A stretch of 64,000 nucleotides of DNA from Burkholderia contaminans (lineage in GTDB: Bacteria > Pseudomonadota > Gammaproteobacteria > Burkholderiales > Burkholderiaceae): NCBI RefSeq assembly GCF_029633825.1, contig NZ_CP090646.1, positions 1-64,000 on the forward strand, written 5' to 3'. Below are positions 1 through 8,922 of this stretch, piece after piece. Under the pieces are notes generated by a model. The model saw nothing but the letters and a program-made list of their open reading frames with translations, was not told the origin of the DNA and did not search any database. How positions within the stretch are numbered: position 1 is the stretch's first letter; each line of letters starts with the position of its first letter. The position numbers and the translations under genes were made by a program.

Positions 1-50
1 GGGGTTCTACGCCGGAACCCCAGAAAATTCCGTCATTCCACATTGTGAAC
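1..50 (+). repeat. Tn3-family left terminal inverted repeat
   Basis: It begins GGGGTTCTACGCCGGAACCC. It matches the reverse complement of 6306-6355 at 48 of 50 positions, differing at positions 5 and 35. The identity runs past the usual 38-bp Tn3 repeat, so it may include transposase-binding sequence. Confidence 0.95.
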
Positions 51-88
51 GTCAATCGGTTTGTTGCCTGACGTGCCGAGCGAGTAAC

Positions 89-1780
89 TCAGTCGGTAAA
101 TGCCTGCCCGAACTGCCGTGCCCGCTTTACATCGTCGGTATGCAAGTAAATCGACGTGGTCGAAATCGACGCGTGACGCAGGTTATCTCGTACGGCGCTC
201 AGCTCAACCCCTCTGGCGATCGCGTGGGTCGCATGGGTGTGCCGCATCCAGTGCGGAGAGGCCCGATGCAGCTTTTCAGCCAGCACCGGATGGTCGTTCT
301 TGATAATCTGCGCGACGAGCCGAAAAAACCGGCGCATGACTTCCCACAGCCGCAAGGGCTTGATGCCGGCATCGGCGTCGTCAAGGCTGCCAATCAGGGA
401 CGTGGTCGGATTCCAGTGAGCACGGCTGACAGGAAGCCCCCGCTCCTGCAGATATCGGTCCAGCGCTGTGCGCGCTAGGGGTGTCAGGGTAACGCGGGCT
501 GGCTTGCCGCCCTTGCCGACCACGTGCAGCCAGTGATCACCGGCTGCGTCGACTTCGATGCTGCGCAGTGTGGCGTCAGCCAGTTCGCTGATCCGCAGTC
601 CCGTTGCGTAGCCGAAATCCAGCATGAACCGCAACCGTTGCGCAGCGGGCGCCTGCCAGCCGTACGACCACTCGAGCCCGTTGGCGATGGTGCGCGTCAG
701 CATCCATTCTCCTTCGGTGAAAGCGTGCGAGGTTTCAAGAGCCATGGCGCGCTTGCTGCCGCGTACCTTGATGCCGGAGAATGGGTTGGCCACGACGTAG
801 CGCTGCTCGACCAGCCAGCGGAACATGGCGCTGAGCACGGCAAGCGCATGCGCAATCGAACGGGCCGAGAGGTTGTCGACAAACGGGCGCCAGTCCGTTG
901 ATGTGCGCGGCCGCGGTGGCCCGACCCAGCGTTCTCGCGGTGTAGGTCTGCGCAGAAACGCCCTGTAGTCGGTGGCATCCCGGGTGGTCAGCGAAGACAG
1001 CGCCTTGCCGCGAGCAACGATGCCCCAGAGAATCAGCCGTTCGGCTTCCTTGCGGTAGGCCCGCTGCGTGGCCGGGGATTCGTGCAACGCGAGCCATGCC
1101 TGGATAGCGTCGTAATCGTTGTCGACGCCGAGGATGCAGGCCGACACCGGTGCGCGGAAGGCGCCGGCGGATCCGTCGATCTCGTGCGGTAGCCGTAGTT
1201 GCTCCCAAGGCGTCACGACTGACTGCCGATCCGCGATGATCAGTGCGCGGGCCCGCTCCGTGAGCGCCGGGTACGCGGCAAAGAAGGCCTCGATCCTTCT
1301 TGCACTGGCCGGCCCGAGACCCGGAATGACGGTCCACCACTGCCGGCGACGCGGAATCCGTACCGTGAGATCGGCCAGGGTCCGGATGCCGGCCGCGTGC
1401 AGGGTGCGGGCAGCGCGATTCGGCAGCCAGTGCGCAATGTCGTCGCCGATCTGCGGAGCTGGCGCAGGCATGATGCGCAGTAGCTCGACAGCCTGCGTGG
1501 TGGCGCGCGCATGATGCATACGCTTTTGGGCCGGGCATTCGAACAGCGTGGCCAGATCTGCCCGCTGTCGGTTACGGGCATAAAGTGCCAGTTGCCGGCG
1601 GATCTGGCCGATGACGCCGCGGGCTGACTGGCTGTGGCTGAGCCGATCTTGCATGTACCGGTGTGCCGCCTCACGCGAGGATGCGCCCTCGTACCAGGCA
1701 CGCAGCGCTGCCAGTGCATCAGCATCAGGAAAGTCGGTCGGGATGTCGGCGGCGGACGGGCTCGTGGGGCGCGTTTTCAT
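89..1780 (-). CDS. Tyrosine recombinase, likely cointegrate resolvase of the transposon
   Basis: 563 aa. The C-terminal phage-integrase domain carries the catalytic residues: R396 (in ATGLRISEL), H510 and R513 (HWMRH), H536 and Y545 (TSIYLHTDD). Residues about 220-340 look like a SAM-like core-binding domain. The N-terminal 200 residues add a helix-hairpin-helix motif (IPGLGPASARRI, about 152-163), making it roughly twice the size of TnpI of Tn4430. It is divergent from tnpA with a 24-bp palindromic site between them. Inference: it resolves cointegrates in place of the usual serine resolvase. Confidence 0.9.
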   Translation of the reverse strand: MKTRPTSPSAADIPTDFPDADALAALRAWYEGASSREAAHRYMQDRLSHSQSARGVIGQIRRQLALYARNRQRADLATLFECPAQKRMHHARATTQAVELLRIMPAPAPQIGDDIAHWLPNRAARTLHAAGIRTLADLTVRIPRRRQWWTVIPGLGPASARRIEAFFAAYPALTERARALIIADRQSVVTPWEQLRLPHEIDGSAGAFRAPVSACILGVDNDYDAIQAWLALHESPATQRAYRKEAERLILWGIVARGKALSSLTTRDATDYRAFLRRPTPRERWVGPPRPRTSTDWRPFVDNLSARSIAHALAVLSAMFRWLVEQRYVVANPFSGIKVRGSKRAMALETSHAFTEGEWMLTRTIANGLEWSYGWQAPAAQRLRFMLDFGYATGLRISELADATLRSIEVDAAGDHWLHVVGKGGKPARVTLTPLARTALDRYLQERGLPVSRAHWNPTTSLIGSLDDADAGIKPLRLWEVMRRFFRLVAQIIKNDHPVLAEKLHRASPHWMRHTHATHAIARGVELSAVRDNLRHASISTTSIYLHTDDVKRARQFGQAFTD

Positions 1781-1810
1781 GTCATCGAGTTTAATATGGA
1801 AACAATGCCA

Positions 1811-1834
1811 CAGAGATAATAAAGCTTATCTCTG
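1811..1834. other. Putative core recombination site of the tyrosine recombinase
   Basis: A perfect palindrome of 9-bp arms, CAGAGATAA and TTATCTCTG, surrounds a 6-bp spacer, TAAAGC. This is the usual geometry of tyrosine-recombinase core sites. It lies in the 143-bp gap between the divergent recombinase and transposase genes, where Tn3-family resolution sites normally sit. Confidence 0.6.
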
Positions 1835-1923
1835 TAGAATGCGGGAGTTCAATATTTCTGTCGTACCCCATGTCGTGATATCACAAAATTGAAGGATCTG
1901 ACGTTGCGTGGAGAGGATGGTCG

Positions 1924-4900
1924 ATGATCAACAAGAATAAGCTGCTCAGCGTCTTTTCCGACGCCGAACAGGAAGCCCTGTATGGCCTGCCTGATTTCGA
2001 CGATGCGCAGCGGCTGGAATACCTGGCATTGACCGAATCCGAACTGGCGCTCGCCAGTAGCCGGCCCTCCATACCCGCGCAGGTCTATTGCATCTTGCAG
2101 ATTGGCTACTTCAAGTCCAAGCACGCCTTCTTCCGCTTCGATTGGGACGAGGTTGAGGACGATTACGATTTCGTGTTGAGCCGCTATTTCCACGGCGAGC
2201 CGTTCGAACGCAAGCCGATCACCCGGCACGAGTACTACGCCCAGCGCGAACAGATCGCTGAACTGTACGGCTATCGACCGTGGGTGGCCGCCTTCCTGCC
2301 GCAACTCATGCAGCAGGCCGCGCAGATCGTACGTCGCGACGTGACACCGGGATTCGTCGCCGCCGAGCTCATCGTGTGGCTCAATGAGCACAAGATGATC
2401 CGGCCCGGCTACACGACCTTGCAAGAGCTAGTCAGCGAAGCCCTGTCCGTCGAACGTCGGCGGCTGGGCGACCTGCTCACCGGCGTATTGGACGAATTGA
2501 CCCAAACCGCGCTAGACCAACTTCTGGTGCGCGATGATACTCTGTCGAAACTGGCGGCGCTGAAACAGGATGCCAAGAATTTCGGCTGGCGTCAGATGGT
2601 CCGCGAACGCGAAAAGCGCGGCACGCTGCAGCCGTTGCACGAAATCGCCAGGACGCTGCTGCCCCGGCTGGATATCTCGCAGCAGAACGTGCTGTACTAC
2701 GCAAGCCTGGCGAACTTCTATACCGTCCACGACCTGCGCAACCTGAAGGCGGATCAGGCGCAGCTCTACCTGCTGTGTTACGCCTGGGTGCGCTTCCGAC
2801 AGCTCACCGACAACCTGGTCGATGCGATGGCCTTCCACATGAAGCAGCTCGAGGAAGAAAGCAGCGCGGGCGCGAAACAGTCACTCATCGCCGAGCAAGT
2901 AAAACGCCATCGGGAAACGCCGCAGATCGGCCGCCTGTTGTCGCTCTATGTGGACGACAGCGTAGCCGATCCGACGCCGTTCGGCGAGGTGCGTCAGCGC
3001 GCCTATAAAATCATGGCCAAAGATGTGCTACAAAACACGGCGCAACGCATGACGGTCAAGCCGCTGAGTCAACTGGCACTACACTGGTTGGCGGTGGACG
3101 GCCTAGCCAAACGTATTCGCCGTCACCTGCGCCCCTTGTACGTCGAGCTCGACTTCGTCGGCACCTCCCCAGACAACCCGTGGCTCGCGGCGCTGGCTTG
3201 GGTCAAGGGGGCCTTCGCCAAACAGCAGCGCCTGTCACAACGACCGCTCGCCGAATGTCCCGCGGCCACGCTGCCGAAGCGCCTGCGACCGTACCTGCTG
3301 ATCTTCGGCGCTGATGGTCAGCCGACCGGTTTGCACGCCGATCGCTACGAATTCTGGTTGTACCGCCAGATCCGGAAGCGCTTCCAGTCGGGAGAGATCT
3401 ATCTCGACGACAGTCTGCAACATCGTCACTTCTCCGACGAGCTTGTTTCGATGAACGAGAAGGCCGACGCGCTGGCGCAGATGGAGATCCCGTTCCTGCA
3501 GCAGCCAATCGATGCCCAACTCGATGCGTTAGCGGCCGAGTTGCATGCACAATGGCTGGCCTTCAACCGAGAGCTGAAACAGGGCAAGCTTACGCACCTG
3601 GAATACGACAAGGATACGCAGAAGCTGATTTGGCGCAAACCGAAAACCGAGAACCAGAAGGTGCGTGAGCAGGCATTCTACGAGCAACTGCCATTCTGCG
3701 ATGTTGCCGACGTGTTCCGCTTCGTCAACGGCCAGTGCCAGTTCCTGTCGGCGCTGACGCCATTGCAGCCGCGCTACGCGAAGAAGGTAGCGGACGCCGA
3801 TAGCCTGATGGCGGTTATCATCGCTCAGGCAATGAACCATGGCAACCATGTCATGGCGCGCACCAGCGACATTCCGTACCACGTTCTGGATAGCACCTAC
3901 CAGCAGTATCTGCGTCAGGCGACGCTGCATGCGGCCAACGACTGCATCAGCAACGCCATCGCCGCGCTGCCGATCTTCCCGTACTACTCGTTCGATCTCG
4001 ATGCGCTGTACAGCGCCGTCGATGGGCAGAAATTCGGCGTCGAGCGACCGACCGTGAAGGCGCGTTACTCGCGCAAATACTTCGGACGAGGCAAAGGCGT
4101 CGTCGCCTACACGCTGCTGTGCAATCATGTCCCGTTGAACGGCTACCTAATCGGCGCGCACGAGTACGAGGCGCATCACGTGTTCGACATCTGGTATCGC
4201 AACACGTCGGATATAGTGCCGACTGCGATCACCGGCGACATGCACAGCATCAACAAAGCCAACTTCGCTATCCTGTATTGGTTCGGGTTGCGCTTCGAGC
4301 CTCGCTTCACAAACCTCGATGACCAGTTGCAGGAATTGTATTGTATCGACGACCCGGCGCTGTACGAGAAATGCCTGATTCAGCCGATCGGACAAATCGA
4401 TCGGCAGCTCATCACCAGTGAGAAGACAAATATCGATCAGATCGTCGCCACGCTGGGCCTCAAAGAGATCACGCAGGGCTCGCTGATCCGCAAACTATGT
4501 ACGTACTCGCAGGAAAACCCGACACGTCGCGCGATTTTTGAGTTCGATAAGCTCATTCGTACCATCTACACGTTGCGTTACCTGCGCGACCCGCAGCTCG
4601 AGCGAAACGTGCATCGCTCCCAAAACCGCCTCGAGTCTTACCATCAGCTTCGTTCGACCATCGCCCAGGTCGGCGGCAAGAAGGAATTGACCGGCCGCAC
4701 CGACATCGAAATCGAGATCAGCAACCAGTGCGCCCGGCTGATCGCCAACGTCATCATTTTTTACAACTCGGCGATTCTGTCGCATCTACTGACGAAATGG
4801 GAGGCCAGTGGCAACGCCAAGACGCTGGCGCGGCTTACGCAGATATCACCGGCAGCCCGGCGGCATATCCTTTTGAACGGGCACTACACTTTTCAAAGCG

Positions 4901-4950
4901 ACAACAAAATCGACCCGGACGCGCTCATTGCAGGGCTCGAATTGGAGTGA
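1924..4950 (+). CDS. tnpA: Tn3-family transposase TnpA
   Basis: 1008 aa, the family's normal length. The catalytic DDE triad is visible: D700 (SAVDGQKFG), D772 (TGDMHSINK) and E904 (NRLESYHQL), with Tn3-like spacing. The N-terminus has the typical DUF4158-type start. The ATG at 1924 begins the conserved protein. It appears intact. It recognises the 50-bp terminal repeats and carries out replicative transposition. Confidence 0.97.
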   Translation: MINKNKLLSVFSDAEQEALYGLPDFDDAQRLEYLALTESELALASSRPSIPAQVYCILQIGYFKSKHAFFRFDWDEVEDDYDFVLSRYFHGEPFERKPITRHEYYAQREQIAELYGYRPWVAAFLPQLMQQAAQIVRRDVTPGFVAAELIVWLNEHKMIRPGYTTLQELVSEALSVERRRLGDLLTGVLDELTQTALDQLLVRDDTLSKLAALKQDAKNFGWRQMVREREKRGTLQPLHEIARTLLPRLDISQQNVLYYASLANFYTVHDLRNLKADQAQLYLLCYAWVRFRQLTDNLVDAMAFHMKQLEEESSAGAKQSLIAEQVKRHRETPQIGRLLSLYVDDSVADPTPFGEVRQRAYKIMAKDVLQNTAQRMTVKPLSQLALHWLAVDGLAKRIRRHLRPLYVELDFVGTSPDNPWLAALAWVKGAFAKQQRLSQRPLAECPAATLPKRLRPYLLIFGADGQPTGLHADRYEFWLYRQIRKRFQSGEIYLDDSLQHRHFSDELVSMNEKADALAQMEIPFLQQPIDAQLDALAAELHAQWLAFNRELKQGKLTHLEYDKDTQKLIWRKPKTENQKVREQAFYEQLPFCDVADVFRFVNGQCQFLSALTPLQPRYAKKVADADSLMAVIIAQAMNHGNHVMARTSDIPYHVLDSTYQQYLRQATLHAANDCISNAIAALPIFPYYSFDLDALYSAVDGQKFGVERPTVKARYSRKYFGRGKGVVAYTLLCNHVPLNGYLIGAHEYEAHHVFDIWYRNTSDIVPTAITGDMHSINKANFAILYWFGLRFEPRFTNLDDQLQELYCIDDPALYEKCLIQPIGQIDRQLITSEKTNIDQIVATLGLKEITQGSLIRKLCTYSQENPTRRAIFEFDKLIRTIYTLRYLRDPQLERNVHRSQNRLESYHQLRSTIAQVGGKKELTGRTDIEIEISNQCARLIANVIIFYNSAILSHLLTKWEASGNAKTLARLTQISPAARRHILLNGHYTFQSDNKIDPDALIAGLELE

Positions 4951-5006
4951 TCGAATTTTCGGCGGTTCTGGCTTGGAATCCCTTATTCCTGTTACGGTGG
5001 AATACG

Positions 5007-5309
5007 ATGCCACAACCAGGTAATCCTTTACCCCCAGCCGTGGTCAACACCTGGCGACTGAGCGTCGGCACGTCGCTGTTCGTGATCGATATCCTGGCCG
5101 ACGGCAGCTGGCGACCGGCGTATATTGCGCCAAAGCGGCTGGGTGGCTGGACGATGGATGTGTTGCCGAACATGCCGCCGACGTTAGTCGATATCGCTCC
5201 CTCGGTACGCACCTGGGCGCGACAGTACGGCGCGAATGTAACGAACCGGCGCACGCCGGCGCGCCGGTTTCCCGCGCAAACCGCTTCTTCGAACAGGACG
5301 CCAGAATGA
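5007..5309 (+). CDS. Transposon passenger protein of unknown function (100 aa)
   Basis: It begins at ATG 5007, 57 bp after tnpA, and its stop overlaps the next start (ATGA at 5306). The N-terminal half (WRLSVGTSLFVIDILADGSW) looks like a small beta-rich fold. The C-terminus is basic and rich in R, P and T. The overlap suggests translational coupling with the next gene. No known motif was recognised. Confidence 0.6.
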   Translation: MPQPGNPLPPAVVNTWRLSVGTSLFVIDILADGSWRPAYIAPKRLGGWTMDVLPNMPPTLVDIAPSVRTWARQYGANVTNRRTPARRFPAQTASSNRTPE

Positions 5310-5569
5310 ACATGCTGAAACGTCGTCTCGATGCGACAGACGAAAAGCTGCAGGAGCTGAAAACAGCCCGCAAAGCGGCAGCTAAGGCGCAGCGCCAGCA
5401 GGTCAAGCAAACGCGCGCGGATCGCGAGCGAAAGATCATGCTGGCCGGCGAGGCGTTGCTGCGGCGTGTCGATCGCGGCGAGTGGGATGAAGCCGATTTC
5501 CGCGCGATGATGGACGATTATCTGTCGCGGCCCGCCGATCGCGCGCTGTTCGAGCTCGACGATGTATAG
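5306..5569 (+). CDS. Small coiled-coil, TraD/MobC-like accessory protein
   Basis: 87 aa. The first 50 residues are a charged helix rich in K, R and Q, probably a coiled coil. The C-terminal half (AGEALLRRVDRGEWDEADFR) resembles small TraD/MobC-type mobilisation accessory proteins. That resemblance is weak, and no relaxase lies inside the transposon. Its start overlaps the preceding stop, so the two genes are probably co-translated. Confidence 0.55.
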   Translation: MNMLKRRLDATDEKLQELKTARKAAAKAQRQQVKQTRADRERKIMLAGEALLRRVDRGEWDEADFRAMMDDYLSRPADRALFELDDV

Positions 5570-5645
5570 CCTTTGATGTTCGACGTCGACGCACCGCACA
5601 GCCAGGTCGGCAAATGTTGATTTGATTCACGATGAAGGATGCCCG

Positions 5646-6218
5646 ATGCTGCCAACGCTCCGCATGAACCGGAATTTTGTCGAGGCCTTGCTGGCCGAGC
5701 GCGCGCCCTGCTTTGCGATGGGACTCGTGGCCGAGGGCCAGACGCACTATGCTTGCCTGGCACTGCGGCCGGTGGATGACATTCCGAACGACGTAACACG
5801 CAGCGGTTTCAACTTTGGCCACTCGATACGCGGCACCGACGACTTCGAGGTCGTACACTTCGGCTTAGAGTTTTACGGCTACCGCATCTTCAATGCGCTG
5901 ATCAATCCGAGCAACTTCATCGCCAGGACAATCCTGTCGCACATGGTCGACACGAAGGCGTTTTTCTTCTTCGCGGTCAACCCGTCAGGCGGTGTGACGG
6001 TGTTCAAGTCCGGCATCGGTGAATGCAGCCTGGACAGCATCGAGTCTAATCTCGAGCGGATACTGCGCTCGAGCACGTCCGATGCTCAGTACGACGCGGC
6101 GCTGACAACGTTCAGCGACCATCCAGATCCGGTCGGGCCGATGCTGCACTGGGTTTGCCGGGACTGCGAAGATTGTCTCGACCTGTCCCACAATGTAATC
6201 GAACTGGGCCCCGCGTAA
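5646..6218 (+). CDS. Transposon passenger protein of unknown function (190 aa)
   Basis: I chose ATG 5646 because AAGGA lies 8 bp upstream; an in-frame TTG at 5622 would extend it. It is a soluble protein with no membrane segment. A short cysteine cluster near the C-terminus (CRDCEDC) might bind a metal. It is the last gene before the right end of the transposon. The family is not recognised. Confidence 0.6.
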   Translation: MLPTLRMNRNFVEALLAERAPCFAMGLVAEGQTHYACLALRPVDDIPNDVTRSGFNFGHSIRGTDDFEVVHFGLEFYGYRIFNALINPSNFIARTILSHMVDTKAFFFFAVNPSGGVTVFKSGIGECSLDSIESNLERILRSSTSDAQYDAALTTFSDHPDPVGPMLHWVCRDCEDCLDLSHNVIELGPA

Positions 6219-6305
6219 CGGTCCTGATGGTCCGTGTGACCGAGACCGTCATGTCACTCACCGGACGTCGCTCCAACATTCTTCGGCTGGAATAAGCCGA
6301 TTAAT

Positions 6306-6355
6306 GTTCACAATGTGGAACGACGGAATTTTCTGGGGTTCCGGCGTAGATCCCC
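6306..6355 (-). repeat. Tn3-family right terminal inverted repeat
   Basis: The reverse complement begins GGGGATCTACGCCGGAACCC and matches the left repeat at 48 of 50 positions. A TAG at 6347-6349 inside this repeat closes the interrupted downstream frame. Confidence 0.95.
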
Positions 6356-7105
6356 CACTACGAGGAAGACACCGGAGAGGGGTACTTCGTTGTGGTTGAT
6401 GGCGATGCGCCCGCATACGGGGCAGTGGTCAAGCTCGCCGGCGACGATGGTTTGTCGGTCTACCGTCAAGCGAAAGCGCAGGAGCCGCAGGTCACTTATC
6501 CGTCCGTGGCCATCGAGCAGTATTTCGATGATCTCGACCGACACGATTGGTATTGCGACTTCTCCGATGACTACAGCGTGCAAAGACGAGGTAGTGAGGA
6601 CTACGCCCGGCTGAAGGGTGTGGCGTCTCAGAACGGGAGAGATCACGTCGCGCTCTTGGAGGCGTTTCGGCGACACTATTTCTCTGGCGAGCCGTGGGGC
6701 ACTCCGCGGTGGGATAAGCCGGCGCGTCCGGTCGATGGAGTGCTGCTGCTGCCACCCGAGCCGACACAATCCACCCCTGAACCATCGGCACCTGGCGCGA
6801 ATGATGTGATCGACGTGATCGATGCGTCCGGGCTCGTTGATGCGCAAACTGGTACGGAAGCGAAGTCGATGCCGGAAACGGAGTCCGCGATCGTGGACGA
6901 GTCGGGCAAGGAGGCCGGGGAAGGGAAGCTGCCCGGCTGGACGCTAGCGGTGCATGTCGGCATGCCGCTGCTCGCCGCTGCGATTGCAGTGGGATGCCGG
7001 GGCGTCGGCGTGTCATGGTGGATTGCCGCACCGGTCGCGGCCGCAATTGTCATCGGTGGTCTTCTGTGGGAGCGCTCCATCGAGCGCAAGTACCTTTCGG
7101 CATGA
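6356..7105 (+). pseudogene. 5'-truncated membrane-anchored protein gene, interrupted by the Tn3 element
   Basis: The frame is open from the transposon junction (HYEEDTGEGYFVVVDGDAPA) to the stop at 7105, and the first in-frame upstream stop is the TAG inside the transposon repeat. The natural start is therefore presumably left of the window. The remaining 249 codons encode a soluble part, a Pro/Glu/Asp-rich linker, and two C-terminal transmembrane segments separated by a short turn. A GTG at 6392 could restart a shorter product. Family unknown. Confidence 0.7.
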
Positions 7106-7131
7106 CGTTGCCGGTAATCAAGGAGAGATAC

Positions 7132-7605
7132 ATGCAAATTAGAGATTCCATAAAAGCGTGGAGACGTAACGAGGACAGAAGGGAGCGGGTGCGCGGAAAG
7201 GCAACTATCGCGTTCGCAGTTATGGCCGCGGTAGTGCTTTTCGCAGTCCGCAACCATCATCCGTATCTGATTGTTTTCGGCGTGTTCTGCATGCTCGCGA
7301 CAATCGTATGGTGCTTCTCGTCTTCGTCGTTGCCGGACGCGAATGTCGCTGTGTTCGATGACTGTCTTCTGTGGATTGCGCAGGACGCAAAGGTTCCCGA
7401 ATTCGCAAAGGCTTTGATTGCAATCGAAGTCAATGAGGCGACGCAATCGGCACGCCCGTACGTCTTCGACAAGCTCTACGCGCTAGATGACAGGCTCGCT
7501 GAGCAGGCATTTATCGATAGAGTGGAGCGGGGGGAGGGGTATCGCGCAATCATGACGAAGCGGCCGCCGGTCGATGACGAGTCAGCGGGAGTGGCAAATG
7601 GCTAA
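7132..7605 (+). CDS. Membrane protein of unknown function (157 aa)
   Basis: Start ATG 7132 has an AAGGAGAG ribosome-binding site 7 bp upstream. A basic N-terminus (KAWRRNEDRRERVRGK) precedes two hydrophobic segments at about 27-65, then a soluble acidic C-terminal domain. It follows the truncated gene by 26 bp and overlaps the next start, so it is probably part of one operon of small membrane proteins. No motif recognised. Confidence 0.7.
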   Translation: MQIRDSIKAWRRNEDRRERVRGKATIAFAVMAAVVLFAVRNHHPYLIVFGVFCMLATIVWCFSSSSLPDANVAVFDDCLLWIAQDAKVPEFAKALIAIEVNEATQSARPYVFDKLYALDDRLAEQAFIDRVERGEGYRAIMTKRPPVDDESAGVANG

Positions 7606-7825
7606 TGTTCGAGATCAAATCGCTGCCCGCTATTCTGCCGACGATGCGCCTTGGTCTGCGGCTACTGGAGACTTGGCTCACGCGATTCTCGAGCGTGCAT
7701 TGTCTATGCCGCTGGCCGAGCTGCGCGCGTTTGTCGCCTCCACCGCGAACGGGGCGGATCTCTCAGCTACCGGCGACGGGGCGTTAAGCTCAATGGTTCA
7801 GATGGCCCGGATTGCGCTTCTCTGA
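7598..7825 (+). CDS. Small hypothetical protein (75 aa)
   Basis: ATG 7598 overlaps the preceding TAA by 8 bp, suggesting coupled translation. It is a mostly helical soluble protein without cysteines. I do not recognise it. Confidence 0.55.
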   Translation: MANVRDQIAARYSADDAPWSAATGDLAHAILERALSMPLAELRAFVASTANGADLSATGDGALSSMVQMARIALL

Positions 7826-7892
7826 CCAGAGTAACGAGATAATTTTTCTTATCACAACGGCACTGTTTTCGTAAAAAGGAGTGGAGGTAGAT

Positions 7893-8069
7893 ATGTGGAC
7901 ACAGGCAAGAGCGGAGCTGCGTGAGCTGGTGGAGGTGACTGCATGGCTCGCTACGTACGAAGCCACGCTCGCTGCGAAGCGAGAGATTGAGCCGACAGCT
8001 GAGGCTCGCGAGAACTACCACCGCAAGGTAATGCGCAAGATGGAACTCATGGGCAAGTACGAGCTGTGA
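7893..8069 (+). CDS. Small helical hypothetical protein (58 aa)
   Basis: Start ATG 7893 follows a good GGAGG ribosome-binding site; an in-frame ATG 12 bases upstream is less well placed. The sequence is amphipathic helix throughout (ARAELRELVEVTAWLATYEA). Function unknown. Confidence 0.5.
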   Translation: MWTQARAELRELVEVTAWLATYEATLAAKREIEPTAEARENYHRKVMRKMELMGKYEL

Positions 8070-8105
8070 CTATGGAACCGACCTCATGTTCTCGGCGGCA
8101 TTCGG

Positions 8106-8261
8106 ATGACGAACGTGCATAAATGGGCCTCTTGGTTCGTCGGCCTCGGGCTGCTCGACCAAGTGGCGTATGCGATCCTTGTGGGTACATGGGCGGCGGT
8201 GGTTCTTTCGCTGATTCGCCGTATCCCGCGTTCTTTGCGTGGGAACACTGACAGGAGGTAG
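8106..8261 (+). CDS. Small membrane protein (51 aa)
   Basis: ATG 8106 to TAG 8259-8261. One long hydrophobic stretch at about 10-38 (FVGLGLLDQVAYAILVGTWA and on) is followed by a basic tail (RRIPRSLRGNTDRR), predicting a single-pass protein with a cytoplasmic C-terminus. The end of the gene supplies the AGGAGG ribosome-binding site of the next gene. Its own ribosome-binding site is weak, so the call is moderate. Confidence 0.5.
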   Translation: MTNVHKWASWFVGLGLLDQVAYAILVGTWAAVVLSLIRRIPRSLRGNTDRR

Positions 8262-8263
8262 AT

Positions 8264-8587
8264 ATGACCCGGATACGTGCATTGCTCCATGCGGTCGCGC
8301 CTATCAGGTACGCAGCATATGTGGCAGCTTTCCTCGCAGTAGTTTGGTACGGATTCAAATGGCTATTCGTATTTTTCTTTCAAGTCTTCGATTGGTTGGG
8401 AGCCGACTCCTGCAACCTGGGGACGCCCGTAGCGGAAAACATGTGTGCTGTTGTTCGCGACAACCAGCCATTGCTTCACATCGGCTTTGCTGTCATCGCG
8501 GTTGGTGTGCTGGCGCTGTGTGTGCGGCGGTACATGACGGCAAGGAACGAGTCGCCGACTCCCGGCGTCAGATGGCCGTGGGTCTGA
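8264..8587 (+). CDS. Membrane protein of unknown function (107 aa)
   Basis: ATG 8264 sits just behind AGGAGG. There are two transmembrane segments, at about 15-43 and 72-90, with a cysteine-containing loop between them (CNLGTPVAENMC). Two cysteines in a probably periplasmic loop could form a disulfide. It lies in the small-membrane-protein operon. Family unknown. Confidence 0.65.
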   Translation: MTRIRALLHAVAPIRYAAYVAAFLAVVWYGFKWLFVFFFQVFDWLGADSCNLGTPVAENMCAVVRDNQPLLHIGFAVIAVGVLALCVRRYMTARNESPTPGVRWPWV

Positions 8588-8612
8588 CTTCATGATGGAG
8601 AGTGGTTCGGAT

Positions 8613-8906
8613 ATGGCGACAAAAATTTTCGGAGTCGAGCTGAATCGACCGACCTCTGGACGCGCGACGGCGCTGGCCGTCATATATGCAGTCGGATTGA
8701 TCGGCTTGCTCTACTGGACACGGTATTGGGGTTTTGACGTCAATCTACCCGCCAAGGTCTTTCTGTCAGTGTCGGTGTTGTGGGCCTATGTGACGAGTTT
8801 GGTCGGCGTTCGGGTTACTGATGGGTGGCGGTCGTGGGCGATTTACTTGGCTGGCCTGGTGGTGTTCAACGCGATAGCCGGCGCAGTGTTGGTGATCGAA
8901 AATTGA
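8613..8906 (+). CDS. Membrane protein of unknown function (97 aa)
   Basis: I chose ATG 8613 because GGAGAG lies about 10 bp upstream; ATGs at 8592 and 8595 are in frame and would add seven or six residues. Three hydrophobic segments fill the protein after a short hydrophilic N-terminus. Family not recognised. Confidence 0.6.
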   Translation: MATKIFGVELNRPTSGRATALAVIYAVGLIGLLYWTRYWGFDVNLPAKVFLSVSVLWAYVTSLVGVRVTDGWRSWAIYLAGLVVFNAIAGAVLVIEN

Positions 8907-8922
8907 TTGGAGAGAAATCCCG

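Larger units (their letters stand above)
1..6355. mobile_element. Tn3-family transposon with tyrosine recombinase
   Basis: The element is bounded by near-identical 50-bp inverted repeats starting GGGG. It holds a full-length Tn3-type transposase, a divergently transcribed tyrosine recombinase with a palindromic core-type site between them, and three small passenger genes. The left end coincides with the window edge, so the 5-bp target duplication cannot be checked; the right flank begins CACTA. It interrupts the reading frame that resumes just after its right end. No resistance cargo is present. Confidence 0.93.

Noticed and set aside
1..6360. 5-bp target-site duplication of the transposon
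   Set aside because: The right flank reads CACTA, but the left flank is outside the window, so a duplication cannot be claimed.
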